Shown here piece after piece: positions 7,921-16,830 of a stretch of DNA of 64,000 bases (position 1 is the first letter of the stretch; each line of letters opens with the position of its first letter). The position numbers and the translations under genes are program-made. The DNA is from Bacteroidota bacterium. GTDB taxonomy: Bacteria; Bacteroidota; Bacteroidia; Bacteroidales; UBA4417. The notes below the pieces were generated by a model. That model had not been told where the DNA came from, ran no database searches, and saw only the letters and a program-made list of their open reading frames with translations. The stretch is taken from the NCBI GenBank assembly GCA_013376995.1, contig JACAAZ010000003.1, forward strand, positions 1 through 64,000, given 5' to 3'.

Positions 7921-8952
7921 CTAAAAATTCCAGATTGGGTTTGTGAGATGCAGGATTTGTCCGGGGAGTGGTACTTCTGTTGACTTCAGGTGATTATACC
8001 TGTACAAATGACTTAACTTGATACCATAGAACTGCGAAACTGAGAATACTGTTTCATATTCTTTAAATACATGAGTTTTAACAAAAGATTTCCTTTTCTT
8101 GGCTTCCAGGTAAAGAATTTGGCCAATACTCAGTTTATCAGCTTCTTCCATATCATTTTCCTTGAAAAGTTGCGAAGTAGTTAAACTAAACTCTGATGCC
8201 AGGCCATACCATGTATCGCCTTTTTTCACAAAAATGCAGGGAATACCATTATTCTCATAAATAATCCTACCAAGCTTCGAAACATTGATTTGAGTATAGT
8301 TAGCCGGATCCGGCATTACATAATGTTTATCGAAAAGCATGCAATTTTCATGAGTAATACGTTTATTTTCAACTGTTAAACTATTTTCCTCAACCTCTTT
8401 CTGATTTTCTGTAGAGGCAACCTTCTGAAGAGCAACAGTATCATCATATTGATCCAACCTGTTCATCTCTATCATGTGAATAAGCAATCTTGGATATTCC
8501 GGATTTGTTGCATACCCTGCCTGTTTCAACCCCATTGCCCAACCTGTATAATCAGTAAGGTCCAGTGAAAATAAGGCTGCATATCGTTGCTTATTTACTA
8601 GAAAAAGGGAATGATCCCTGTAAGATTCATCAGCTGAAGCATATTTTCGAAAGCATTCCTGTTTTTCATCATCATCGTAATAGTAAGTTTCTCCACCCCA
8701 GTCTTTGTGACATTTTATACCAAAATGATTGTTAGCTTCTGTAGCTAGAGGACTATTTCCACAACTGCTCTCAATAATTCCCTGTGCAAGCGAAATACTG
8801 GCCGGTATGTGATATATTTTCATCTCGCGAATGGCAATATCCTTATAGGTTGCAATATATCCTGCATAATCCGGAGATTTACTGCTTTGCGAATGCAACA
8901 TTCCTGGAAAGGAAAGAAGAAAAAAGAGCTTAAAAAACCTGATCTTCATCAA
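7921..8952 (-). CDS. Glucosaminidase (GH73-type) with C-terminal LysM repeats
   Basis: Secreted peptidoglycan hydrolase of 343 aa. A signal peptide covers about residues 1-22. The glucosaminidase domain spans about 28-170, with the likely catalytic Glu in AQGIIESSCGNSPLA and the NHFGIKCHKDWGG stretch typical of the family. Two LysM-like modules lie about 233-285 (VKKGDTWYGLASEFSLTTSQL) and 292-340, and should bind the glycan strand. It would cleave beta-N-acetylglucosaminyl bonds in the periplasm during wall growth or separation. It stands alone, with the riboswitch leader downstream and a 328-bp gap upstream. Confidence 0.9.
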   Translation of the reverse strand: MMKIRFFKLFFLLSFPGMLHSQSSKSPDYAGYIATYKDIAIREMKIYHIPASISLAQGIIESSCGNSPLATEANNHFGIKCHKDWGGETYYYDDDEKQECFRKYASADESYRDHSLFLVNKQRYAALFSLDLTDYTGWAMGLKQAGYATNPEYPRLLIHMIEMNRLDQYDDTVALQKVASTENQKEVEENSLTVENKRITHENCMLFDKHYVMPDPANYTQINVSKLGRIIYENNGIPCIFVKKGDTWYGLASEFSLTTSQLFKENDMEEADKLSIGQILYLEAKKRKSFVKTHVFKEYETVFSVSQFYGIKLSHLYRYNHLKSTEVPLPGQILHLTNPIWNF

Positions 8953-9083
8953 TTAACATCAATTATTAGGTTGCAAATTTAACTAGTTGAAAGCTACAAG
9001 CTGCATCACTCAAGGGTTTTGATTTTTTATTTTAAAATAAGCGTATTTTTTAATAAAATACTCAATTTGATTAAATCTTATTA

Positions 9084-9091
9084 TATCTTTG
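9084..9091 (+). promoter_or_regulatory. Candidate -7 promoter element for a small RNA
   Basis: TATCTTTG matches TAnnTTTG exactly. No TTTG lies at the usual 19-20 base spacing; the nearest (9066-9069) is only 14 bases away, so the promoter is plausible but not ideal. It lies within an AT-rich stretch and would start RNA near 9098. Confidence 0.45.
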
Positions 9092-9097
9092 CATCGA

Positions 9098-9250
9098 ATT
9101 ACTCGTAGTTACTAACTTTTTTTACAAACACTTGTATTCACTCATTAACTCTTTGGCCATTATATCAAGGAGTTAGAGGTTATCTGGTTAATATTTGGTT
9201 AATACCTTGGTTACGAAAGCTCCATCCTGATGGAGCTTTCATCTTTTATT
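9098..9250 (+). ncRNA. Candidate small non-coding RNA
   Basis: The 328-bp gap at 8953-9280 holds an apparently complete small transcription unit facing a minus-strand gene. It has a -7 element at 9084-9091, an internal 10-bp hairpin (TAACTCTTTG at 9146-9155 with CAAGGAGTTA at 9166-9175, one G-U pair), two near-repeats of TGGTTAATA, and a perfect 10-bp terminator hairpin at 9215-9240. The only ATG lies in the terminator, so no peptide is likely. I cannot assign it to a known RNA family. It is not a leader, since the next plus-strand gene is more than 7 kb away. Confidence 0.5.
9215..9249 (+). terminator. Intrinsic terminator ending the candidate small RNA
   Basis: GAAAGCTCCA (9215-9224) and TGGAGCTTTC (9231-9240) form a perfect 10-bp stem with a 6-base loop, followed by ATCTTTTATT on the plus strand. 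The minus-strand side is followed by GTAACCAAGG, so the terminator works rightward, not for rnhB. Confidence 0.75.
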
Positions 9251-9280
9251 ATCATTCCCTAATAACCTACCGTAATTGAA

Positions 9281-9868
9281 TCACAAAAGGCTTAGTTGCA
9301 TTGAGAAACTCAAACGGTGATAAGGTGTTATACCGTGTTGAGCAACTGCTTTCCTATGTTCTTCAGTCGGATAGCCCTTATTCCTATTCCACGCATAATT
9401 AGGGAATTCAAGAGACAGATTTTCCATATAATCGTCACGATAAGTTTTTGCCAAAATTGAGGCAGCTGCTACTGACATATAAATGCCATCTCCCTTGATA
9501 ATACAATGATGAGGAATATCCTGATAGGAATGAAATCGGTTGCCATCAATAAGCAATACTCCTGGTCGGATCTGAAGTTTATCCAAAGCACGATGCATTG
9601 CCACAATAGAGGCATTAAGTATATTAATTTTATCGATTTCTTTGTTATCAACCCATGCAACTTTCCAGTCTATGGCATCTCTCTGGATAACCTTTCTTAA
9701 TTCAGACCTTTTTTTTAATGACAGCTTTTTTGAGTCATCCAGATCATTATTTTGATAATCAGGGGGCAATACGACAGCCGCTGCAAATACAGGTCCAGCC
9801 AAACATCCTCTCCCGGCTTCATCACAACCAGCTTCAAATTCTCCGCTACCAAATGAATTCTTTAACAT
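9281..9868 (-). CDS. rnhB: Ribonuclease HII
   Basis: 195 aa enzyme that cleaves the RNA strand of RNA-DNA hybrids and removes single misincorporated ribonucleotides. The signature GCDEAGRGCLAGPVFAAAVV (about residues 14-33) contains the catalytic Asp-Glu; LLIDGN near residue 106 and the AAASILAKTYRD motif near residue 134 complete the RNase HII active site. The start is one base after the stop of the upstream membrane-protein gene, so it is probably co-transcribed with purD and that gene. Confidence 0.97.
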   Translation of the reverse strand: MLKNSFGSGEFEAGCDEAGRGCLAGPVFAAAVVLPPDYQNNDLDDSKKLSLKKRSELRKVIQRDAIDWKVAWVDNKEIDKINILNASIVAMHRALDKLQIRPGVLLIDGNRFHSYQDIPHHCIIKGDGIYMSVAAASILAKTYRDDYMENLSLEFPNYAWNRNKGYPTEEHRKAVAQHGITPYHRLSFSMQLSLL

Positions 9869-9869
9869 G

Positions 9870-10856
9870 TCAGGTCAAAAAGAAAAATCGGATACACAGT
9901 AGATAAATAAAATACACTAAGACCATCCAATCCATAACAATGCTTCTCTTTACCAGGCATATATTGATAACAGTGAGAATTGCAAGAGGCAGATAAACCC
10001 ATTGCACTAGCATGACGAGGGGGGAACCTGACATGAACATCATTAGGATTGTCGCAATTACGAAATTAATAAGAACTAACGATTTTCTGCGGATTGAGAT
10101 CAGTTTGTCCTGAATCACATTGTAGAATGCCAGCATTGATAAAATCAACATGAAACCGGTAGCTATAACCCATACTGCTTCGTTCATTGTTAATTCTTTT
10201 ATCGAGAGTCCGGGATCATCTATAGCATTGATTATGACATTGCTTCCTTTAATAAACTCATCGTTCCAAAAGTACCAACTAAACAGGTAAATGAAAGGTA
10301 CCAGGAATCCGAGGAGGGCAATAATCCACTCACGCCAGCTGGTCACTCGGTAAGTAATCAGCGTAATCCAAACCATGAACATTAAATATACAGATGGCAA
10401 ATAAAAAAGTGATGCCATACCCACAAATACAGCAACCATAAACACTTGCCTGAAAGGTTCTGGTTCACCATATAATCGCATTAAAGTCGATATTGCCAGT
10501 ATTACAAATAGTGCAGCCGGAAGGGTGGGATTCATTACAGTTAGCTGAGGGTTCCAGCTTAAAAGGAGTATATAAAAAATAGCTGGCAGAAAGTTTTCGC
10601 GCGGCACGATGTCATTACCTGAACCAAGGAAGTATAAAACGATGCTTAATAAAATGACAATTATTAATGCAATGCTGACAGAAACAGAATCGTGATTTGA
10701 AATAATATTGGTCAGCCAGGTATAAAAAGGGCCTTCAGATGCCAGATGTATAGGCTGGTGGGGATGAAGTATTGCTGGTACCCACAAAAGTGCTAGCAAG
10801 CCAAAATAAATCAGCACCTGAACTAAAAATGTAAGTTTTGAAATTTTTCTAAGCAT
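9870..10856 (-). CDS. DUF6427-like integral membrane protein
   Basis: 328 aa, very hydrophobic, with about nine to ten predicted membrane segments starting at residue 10 (VLIYFGLLALLWVPAIL). No catalytic motif is visible. It resembles the Bacteroidota-restricted DUF6427 family, whose function is unknown. It lies 15 bp after purD and one base before rnhB. The tight spacing suggests a shared transcript without giving a clear functional link. Confidence 0.65.
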   Translation of the reverse strand: MLRKISKLTFLVQVLIYFGLLALLWVPAILHPHQPIHLASEGPFYTWLTNIISNHDSVSVSIALIIVILLSIVLYFLGSGNDIVPRENFLPAIFYILLLSWNPQLTVMNPTLPAALFVILAISTLMRLYGEPEPFRQVFMVAVFVGMASLFYLPSVYLMFMVWITLITYRVTSWREWIIALLGFLVPFIYLFSWYFWNDEFIKGSNVIINAIDDPGLSIKELTMNEAVWVIATGFMLILSMLAFYNVIQDKLISIRRKSLVLINFVIATILMMFMSGSPLVMLVQWVYLPLAILTVINICLVKRSIVMDWMVLVYFIYLLCIRFFFLT

Positions 10857-10871
10857 TTTCTAACAAAATCA

Positions 10872-12167
10872 TCATTTTGAAAGGAGGTCCATTCCAATAT
10901 CCCGCCTGAAGAACATTCTGTCAAAATGAATTTGCTCAATGGCAAGGTAGGATTTTTCCATCGCACTGGAAAGAGTACGTCCTTTTGAAATAACAGCCAG
11001 GACTCTCCCTCCCGATGTCAGAATTTTATTCGTACTCTCATCCATTGTAGTCCCGGCATGAAAGAGCAAACTTCCTTCGGGAGATCCCTTGATCATTATC
11101 TCTTCACCCTTTTCGTAGTCACCGGGATATCCACCAGAAACTAACATTACGCATGCAGCGACTTCATCATCTATCTGAATTTCATATTTTGAAACCTTCC
11201 CCTTTGCGGCAAGGATCAATAACTCGAGAAAATCTGATTTTATCCTGGGGAGTACAACTTCAGTTTCAGGATCCCCCAACCGTACATTGTATTCAATTAC
11301 GTAAGGATCTCCCCCTACATTCATGAGGCCTGCAAAAATAAATCCGCAATACTTAATACCTTCCGATTTCAGGCCTCTGACAGTAGGAGCAATGATCCTG
11401 TCTTCAACTTTCTTCATAAACGCCTTATCAGCAAATGGAACCGGTGAAACAGACCCCATTCCTCCTGTATTAGGACCAGTATCTCCCTCTCCTACCCTTT
11501 TGTAATCTTTTGCTTCAGGAAGTAATACATAACTTTCGCCATCCAATAATGCGAAAACTGAAAGTTCAATACCTTTAAGAAACTCTTCAATCACTACCAA
11601 CTCGGATGCAGCACCAAACTTTTTTCCTAGAAGCATCTCCTTTAACCCGGAAATGGCTGAATCCAACTCTTCACAAATAATGACGCCCTTTCCTGCCGCA
11701 AGCCCGTCCGCCTTTAATACAAATGGAGGATTCAGTTTCTCAAGAAATAGAATTGCCTGATCAACAGTATCTCTACTAAAAGTTCCATAGGAAGCCGTAG
11801 GAATATTATGACGGTTCATAAATTGCTTGGCAAAATCCTTGCTTCCTTCAAGACTGGCACCCTCTTTACCCGGACCAATGATCATAATCTCTGACAGAGA
11901 AGGTTCTAATTCAAAATAGTTGCATATCCCTTTTACAAGAGGCTCCTCTGGTCCAACAAGAACCAAGTGTATTGAACGCTGTATACAAAATTCTGCAATC
12001 GCTTTAAAATCATTTACATTAATCTCAATATTCTTTCCCACTTCCATGGTTCCTGCATTTCCAGGTGCAATAAATAACTCATTAAGTAAATCACTTTGCG
12101 AGATTTTCCAAGCTAACGTATGTTCACGTCCCCCAGAACCAAGTATCAGAACATTGTATTTTCCCAT
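10872..12167 (-). CDS. purD: Phosphoribosylamine-glycine ligase
   Basis: ATP-grasp enzyme of the second step of purine synthesis; it joins glycine to phosphoribosylamine. Length 431 aa is normal. The N-terminal NLxGxGGREH-type motif (VLILGSGGREHTLAWK), KADGLAAGKGV in the ATP-grasp fold and PNTGGMGSVSP are diagnostic. An upstream TTG codon also opens the frame at 12170, but the ATG at 12167 is preferred. It is the first gene of the purD, DUF6427-like, rnhB set. Confidence 0.97.
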   Translation of the reverse strand: MGKYNVLILGSGGREHTLAWKISQSDLLNELFIAPGNAGTMEVGKNIEINVNDFKAIAEFCIQRSIHLVLVGPEEPLVKGICNYFELEPSLSEIMIIGPGKEGASLEGSKDFAKQFMNRHNIPTASYGTFSRDTVDQAILFLEKLNPPFVLKADGLAAGKGVIICEELDSAISGLKEMLLGKKFGAASELVVIEEFLKGIELSVFALLDGESYVLLPEAKDYKRVGEGDTGPNTGGMGSVSPVPFADKAFMKKVEDRIIAPTVRGLKSEGIKYCGFIFAGLMNVGGDPYVIEYNVRLGDPETEVVLPRIKSDFLELLILAAKGKVSKYEIQIDDEVAACVMLVSGGYPGDYEKGEEIMIKGSPEGSLLFHAGTTMDESTNKILTSGGRVLAVISKGRTLSSAMEKSYLAIEQIHFDRMFFRRDIGMDLLSK

Positions 12168-12225
12168 CAAGCTTAATTTAAGTATTAATTGCCGATATTA
12201 ACCAACTAAAAATGTAATTTTCTTA

Positions 12226-13137
12226 TTATGTTCTCAGAGCCCCGATGATTTCAGTTACAGAATTGAAATTATGCCGCTCGAGATAAGTTTCAATTCCATC
12301 AATTATCCCTGAACATACAGAAGGATCAATGAAATTTGCAGTCCCAACCTGCACAGCAGTAGCTCCAGCCAATAAAAACTCAATAGCATCTGTTGCATTG
12401 GAAATTCCGCCCATCCCTATAACAGGAATTTTTACAGTTTTAGCTACCTGCCATACCATCCTAAGCGCAATGGGTTTGATGGCTGGTCCAGATAATCCAC
12501 CGGTTATAGTTGATAATAAAGGCCTCCTCTTTTCTGCATCGATAGCCATTCCAAGTAAAGTATTGATAAGGGAAACTGAGTCTGCACCTTCTCCTTCAAC
12601 CGCCAGGGCAATTTCCTCAATGCTTGTTACATTTGGAGAGAGTTTGACGATTAAGGTTTTTGGATAAACTCTTCTAACCGCTTTAGTAACGGCAGCAGCC
12701 ATTGGACAGGAAGTTCCGAATGCCATTCCTCCTTCTTTAACATTCGGACAGGAAATATTCAACTCAATTCCGCCAATCTTATCCAAAGGAAGTAATTTTT
12801 CAGCGACCTCAACATATCCTTCTATCGTTGAGTCGGATACATTGACTATTATATGTGTATCATAGGATTTAATTCGGGGGTAGATTGCCTCAATAAAATA
12901 GTCAACTCCTTTATTTTGCAATCCGACTGAATTTAACATTCCCATCGGGGTTTCAGCCATGCGGGGATATCGGTTACCATCCCTGTTTTTTGATGTACAA
13001 GCTTTGGTTAGTATTCCACCGAGCTTATTTACATCAAAAAAATCTTCAAATTCGGGGCCGTAGCCAAAAGTTCCTGAAGCAGACATCACAGGATTCTTGA
13101 GGTGCAGCTTATGAATATCGACAGAAAGGTCACGCAT
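12226..13137 (-). CDS. pyrD: Dihydroorotate dehydrogenase B, catalytic subunit
   Basis: 303 aa class 1B enzyme that oxidises dihydroorotate to orotate in pyrimidine synthesis, using FMN and passing electrons to PyrK. The start [17 protein letters not shown], the [11 protein letters not shown] motif (about residues 125-135, including the active-site Cys) and the C-terminal [22 protein letters not shown]-phosphate site identify it. It follows pyrK by 95 bp on the same strand; that gap contains a run of eight C on the coding strand, about 52-59 bases before the ATG. Confidence 0.96.
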   Translation of the reverse strand: MRDLSVDIHKLHLKNPVMSASGTFGYGPEFEDFFDVNKLGGILTKACTSKNRDGNRYPRMAETPMGMLNSVGLQNKGVDYFIEAIYPRIKSYDTHIIVNVSDSTIEGYVEVAEKLLPLDKIGGIELNISCPNVKEGGMAFGTSCPMAAAVTKAVRRVYPKTLIVKLSPNVTSIEEIALAVEGEGADSVSLINTLLGMAIDAEKRRPLLSTITGGLSGPAIKPIALRMVWQVAKTVKIPVIGMGGISNATDAIEFLLAGATAVQVGTANFIDPSVCSGIIDGIETYLERHNFNSVTEIIGALRT

Positions 13138-13232
13138 CTGCTTAATCTGTTTTTTTATTTCAATTTCTTTTTAGTAATATGTATTAATGGGGGGGGATAG
13201 TTGGTCTACCGGCATGAGACTATAAAACTAAC

Positions 13233-14012
13233 CTATGACCAACCTTTCAGGTCACGAATGTTAAATACGGGTCCCTGCACACATGTTGTTTTATTTCCTT
13301 CGGATGTTTCGACTATACAACAAAGGCAGGCACCAATGCCACAAGCCATAAGATTTTCCAGAGACACCTCACAATCAATACCTTTGAATGTGGCAAGTCT
13401 TGCTATTGCCCTCATCATAGCATCAGGACCACAAGAATAAATTTTGCTATAATCCAGTACTTCATCTGCAAATAAAGAATGTTGTGTTACCATTCCCATT
13501 TCTCCCAATGAACCGTCATCAGTAGTTATATATACTGATTTACAATATGTTGAAAATTTTTCAACATCAACAATATCCCTATCTGTTCTTCCACCAATCA
13601 ATGCATGAACAATAACCCCCTTAGAATTAAGCTGCTTCGCAAGTAAAAGTAAAGGAGCGCATCCAACACCACCACCAACCAGCAGAACTTTATTGCCTTC
13701 AGGTAAAGAAAAACTGTTGCCTAAAGGGTATATCAGGTTAAGTGTCAATCCTTTGGTAAGATCGAAAAGCTTGGCAGAACCAATACCGACCTTCTTTATC
13801 AATAGTTTCAACCGATTTGACCTATAATCTACATCATAGATAGAAATGGGTCTCCTCAGGTAAGTCTGCGGTGAGTGATCAACCCGAACTTCAGCAAACT
13901 GACCGGGTAAAATTTCAGGAAGAATTTCAGGACATTCAAGCTCCAATACAAAATAATCAGGCGTGATTCTCCTGTTTTGGATAATCTTAAAATCCTGCAT
14001 GTATTTCTTCAT
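13233..14012 (-). CDS. pyrK: Dihydroorotate dehydrogenase B, electron-transfer subunit
   Basis: FAD and 2Fe-2S protein that carries electrons from PyrD to NAD+. The FAD site includes LRRPISIYDV; the NAD-binding segment is VLLVGGGVGCAPLLLLAK; the iron-sulphur cysteines are in MACGIGACLCCIVE plus a later Cys (TTCVQG). The frame stays open to an ATG at 14060, but that codon lies inside the terminator hairpin of the upstream gene. I therefore chose the ATG at 14012 (MKKYMQDF), giving 259 aa, close to the family norm. Its only electron partner in the window is pyrD, directly downstream. Confidence 0.93.
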   Translation of the reverse strand: MKKYMQDFKIIQNRRITPDYFVLELECPEILPEILPGQFAEVRVDHSPQTYLRRPISIYDVDYRSNRLKLLIKKVGIGSAKLFDLTKGLTLNLIYPLGNSFSLPEGNKVLLVGGGVGCAPLLLLAKQLNSKGVIVHALIGGRTDRDIVDVEKFSTYCKSVYITTDDGSLGEMGMVTQHSLFADEVLDYSKIYSCGPDAMMRAIARLATFKGIDCEVSLENLMACGIGACLCCIVETSEGNKTTCVQGPVFNIRDLKGWS

Positions 14013-14043
14013 GTGGTCAGAATTATGCATGGCTAAATTAGGC

Positions 14044-14071
14044 AAAAAAAAGTCCGCCATACTGACGGACT
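14044..14071 (-). terminator. Terminator of the DUF5606 gene
   Basis: On the minus strand AGTCCG (14071-14066), a 9-base loop and CGGACT (14056-14051) are followed by seven further T (14050-14044). It ends the 14077-14526 gene 6 bases after its stop, and shows that pyrK needs its own start point or read-through. Confidence 0.85.
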
Positions 14072-14076
14072 CTCTA

Positions 14077-14526
14077 TTAAACTTCTAAGGTTTCGTCACC
14101 TGAAGATCCCGAACTGCTTTCATCCGAGTCTTCAACGGGCTCGCTGAAATCTGTTATTCCTTTTGAAACCAAAAGGTTATACCAGCCGACGAGCTTGCGC
14201 ATATGTGAAATGTAAAACTTCTCTTTATCGTATTCAGGAATAATACCCTCAAAGAATTCCACCAATTGTTTATCAGATGCTTTAGTATCCGGGGCCAGTT
14301 CTTCACCCAATTTCTCCCTGATCAACCTGAAAACCTCTCTTAATGCCAATTCTTCACCAGTAGTGTAAATGCTGATTTCACCCAGGGCACTGATCTTATC
14401 ACTGGCAAATACCTGGAACCTTTTCCCATCTATGAGTGATTCAACAATGATCCCTGATTTTGATTGAGCAATGTTTTTGTGCAGGCCAGCTTTACCTGAA
14501 ATTGACATAATGTCTTTTAAATCCAT
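14077..14526 (-). CDS. DUF5606 family protein
   Basis: 149 aa soluble protein with the conserved start MDLKDIMSISGKAGLHK and the DGKRFQVFASDKISALGEISIYT segment of the Bacteroidota family DUF5606. A helical middle (about 65-125, including YISHMRKLVGWYNLLV) leads to a Ser/Glu/Asp-rich tail. Function is unknown. It lies 86 bp after purB and is followed at once by a strong terminator, so it may be the last gene of a purB transcript. Confidence 0.85.
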   Translation of the reverse strand: MDLKDIMSISGKAGLHKNIAQSKSGIIVESLIDGKRFQVFASDKISALGEISIYTTGEELALREVFRLIREKLGEELAPDTKASDKQLVEFFEGIIPEYDKEKFYISHMRKLVGWYNLLVSKGITDFSEPVEDSDESSSGSSGDETLEV

Positions 14527-14612
14527 ATTCTACTAACTTTTTTTGCAAAAATACGAAAATCGATTGATCTGAATCCGATTTAGCTATGCTTAGATTTTTC
14601 CAGCATCAAATC

Positions 14613-15965
14613 CTATAACTTGAATTTACCAGTATAGCTCTCAGGACTTATCTTATGAAGCTCCTTCTTTACCTTAGCATTTACGGATAATTTCTCAATA
14701 AGAGTAAAAATATCCTCTTGAGTTATCTTAGCATTTGTTCTGGTTAACTCCTTAATAGTTTCATATGGCCTCGGATAGCCTTCCCTTCTTAGGATTGTCT
14801 GAATTGCTTCTGCTACAACCGACCAATTATCATGAAGATCAGCTTGAATTTTTTCTTCATTCAGGATAAGTTTCTCTACTCCTTTGATGATTGATTTGAG
14901 TGCAATAAAAGTATGAGCTACAGGAACGCCAACATTGCGAAGTACGGTTGAATCTGTAAGATCCCTTTGCAATCTTGAAACTGGCAACTTCGACGAAAGA
15001 TGCTCGAAAATAGCATTTGCCATACCCAGATTTCCTTCAGCATTCTCAAAATCAATAGGATTGACCTTATGTGGCATTGCTGAAGAGCCAACTTCATTGG
15101 GTTTTATCTTTTGCTTAAAGTAATCCATTGAAACATACATCCACATATCTCTACTGAGATCCAGCAGAATGGTATTGATCCGCTTTAATGCATCGAACAT
15201 TGCCGAAAGGTCATCATAATGCTCTATCTGGGTGGTAGTATGCTGACGCTCCAACGAAAGATGTTCTTTTACGAAATCATCTGCAAATCCTATCCAGTCT
15301 ATCTCAGGATAAGCCACATAATGTGCATTCAGATTTCCGGTTGCGCCTCCGAATTTGGCAGTAACAGGAATGGTCTTCAATTGCTTTAATTGATGTTTCA
15401 GACGTTCTGCAAATACGAAAATCTCCTTACCCAACAAAGTTGGAGAGGCAGGCTGACCATGTGTATGGGCAAGCATCGGAATTTTCTTCCATTCTTTTGC
15501 TTTGCGGGTAAGTTTCAGAAGAAGATCCTCATAGAGAGGAATCACTACTTCATTCAATGCAAGGTTAAAAGAGTATGGGATTGCTGTATTGTTAATATCC
15601 TGTGAGGTAAGCCCGAAATGAACAAATTCCTTGAATTTGCTGAGCCCGGATTTATCAAATTTCTTTTTCAGGTAATATTCTACAGCTTTAACATCATGAT
15701 TAGTTACAGCCTCTATTTCTTTAACTTCCTGGGCATCCGTAAATGTAAAATCCTTACAAATAGAACGAAGTTCTGAAAATTTCTTCTTATCAAAATCTTT
15801 TAGTTGAGGAAGAGGGATCTCGCACAAAGCAATAAAATACTCTACTTCAACAAAAACCCGGTAATTAATTAAAGCAGCTTCGCTAAAGTAATAACTAAGC
15901 CTTTCTACTTGTTTCCTGTACCTGCCATCAACAGGTGAGATGGCATTGATCATTGTAAGGTCCAT
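14613..15965 (-). CDS. purB: Adenylosuccinate lyase
   Basis: 450 aa member of the fumarase/aspartase superfamily. It releases fumarate from SAICAR and from adenylosuccinate in purine synthesis. Visible motifs are NAISPVDGRYRKQ at the N-terminus, LAHTHGQPASPTLLGKE (catalytic His region) and the signature SSAMPHKVNPIDFENAEGN near residue 290. Full length. Starts at MDLTM or, four codons later, at MINAI; the difference does not affect the fold. Confidence 0.97.
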   Translation of the reverse strand: MDLTMINAISPVDGRYRKQVERLSYYFSEAALINYRVFVEVEYFIALCEIPLPQLKDFDKKKFSELRSICKDFTFTDAQEVKEIEAVTNHDVKAVEYYLKKKFDKSGLSKFKEFVHFGLTSQDINNTAIPYSFNLALNEVVIPLYEDLLLKLTRKAKEWKKIPMLAHTHGQPASPTLLGKEIFVFAERLKHQLKQLKTIPVTAKFGGATGNLNAHYVAYPEIDWIGFADDFVKEHLSLERQHTTTQIEHYDDLSAMFDALKRINTILLDLSRDMWMYVSMDYFKQKIKPNEVGSSAMPHKVNPIDFENAEGNLGMANAIFEHLSSKLPVSRLQRDLTDSTVLRNVGVPVAHTFIALKSIIKGVEKLILNEEKIQADLHDNWSVVAEAIQTILRREGYPRPYETIKELTRTNAKITQEDIFTLIEKLSVNAKVKKELHKISPESYTGKFKL

Positions 15966-16068
15966 AAGCTATCTATAGTTACAATCGTTCAAAAGTATGA
16001 AATGAATCATGGTAAATGCAAATTCAGCGCTAAAGATTCAATTAAAAGAAGCTTAAAAGTGATAACAA

Positions 16069-16734
16069 TCAGAATCCCAACTCTTTATTGACAATAAAGA
16101 TGGAAATATCAGTCAAGCTGGGTTTTTTCCGAAGGACCAGGTAAGCATTGCATCCCCTAGTCGGAAGCTTACAATCCATGCATATTCCGCTTTTGGTACA
16201 AGGATTTGGCCTCCCTAACCTTAACATATTCTTTGGAGCAGAAATATTCTTTACACGCTGCCATGCAGAGCTTTCATCAGAGCATATTTTATTCACCCCA
16301 ATAAGGATGATAACTTTCCTGGGGCCAAAAATCATGGCCGAAATCCGATTTCCGTTGCCATCAATATTATAGATTTCTCCATCAAGTGTTAAAGCATTGC
16401 TGCTGCATAGAAAAATGTCGCAAACCTGCTGCTTTCTCATCACTTCAATTTTCTCTTCCTGGCTAAGCCCATCTTTGTTATGGTCCAGAATAACAGCACC
16501 TTTACCGCTGATTAACTCCGGAAGATTCAATTGTTTAACGGTTTGAGAACCACCAAAAGCAACAGAACTACCCTTATCTATAAACTTTAATACTTCCTCA
16601 GCTGCATCCAACTCATTCTCGAAGAACTGGGCATGAAAATTATTTTTCTTCAACGATTCAATAGCTTTCAAAGCCAGTATCCTGCTATGAGATGACTGAA
16701 TTTGGGCAACAAAAAGATCAGATTCTATGTCCAT
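16069..16734 (-). CDS. LUD-domain protein (LutC/YkgG-like)
   Basis: 221 aa from the first ATG (16734); the frame is open to a TTG at 16755. The LUD (DUF162) domain is shown by SSVAFGGSQTVKQLNLPELI, CDIFLCSSNALTLDGEIYNIDG and the NRISAMIFGPRKVIILIGVNKI segment. A Cys-rich part near the end (CTKSGICMDCKLPTRGC, about 176-192) could bind metal. Relatives take part in lactate oxidation with LutA and LutB, but neither is nearby, so the role of this solitary copy is open. Confidence 0.85.
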   Translation of the reverse strand: MDIESDLFVAQIQSSHSRILALKAIESLKKNNFHAQFFENELDAAEEVLKFIDKGSSVAFGGSQTVKQLNLPELISGKGAVILDHNKDGLSQEEKIEVMRKQQVCDIFLCSSNALTLDGEIYNIDGNGNRISAMIFGPRKVIILIGVNKICSDESSAWQRVKNISAPKNMLRLGRPNPCTKSGICMDCKLPTRGCNAYLVLRKKPSLTDISIFIVNKELGF

Positions 16735-16830
16735 TGAAGTAAAATTCAGGAGCAAAAATAGGATTTTATAGAAGTGGTCAACTATGTAACATTGATTATC
16801 TTAATTTTATCGAATTGTTAAAGCTATGAG

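Noticed and set aside
9506-9700. Plus-strand frame inside rnhB
   Set aside because: It is antisense to strongly conserved RNase HII motifs and has no independent support.
16069-16734. Lactate utilisation operon member
   Set aside because: LutA and LutB are absent on both sides; only the LUD domain itself supports such a name.
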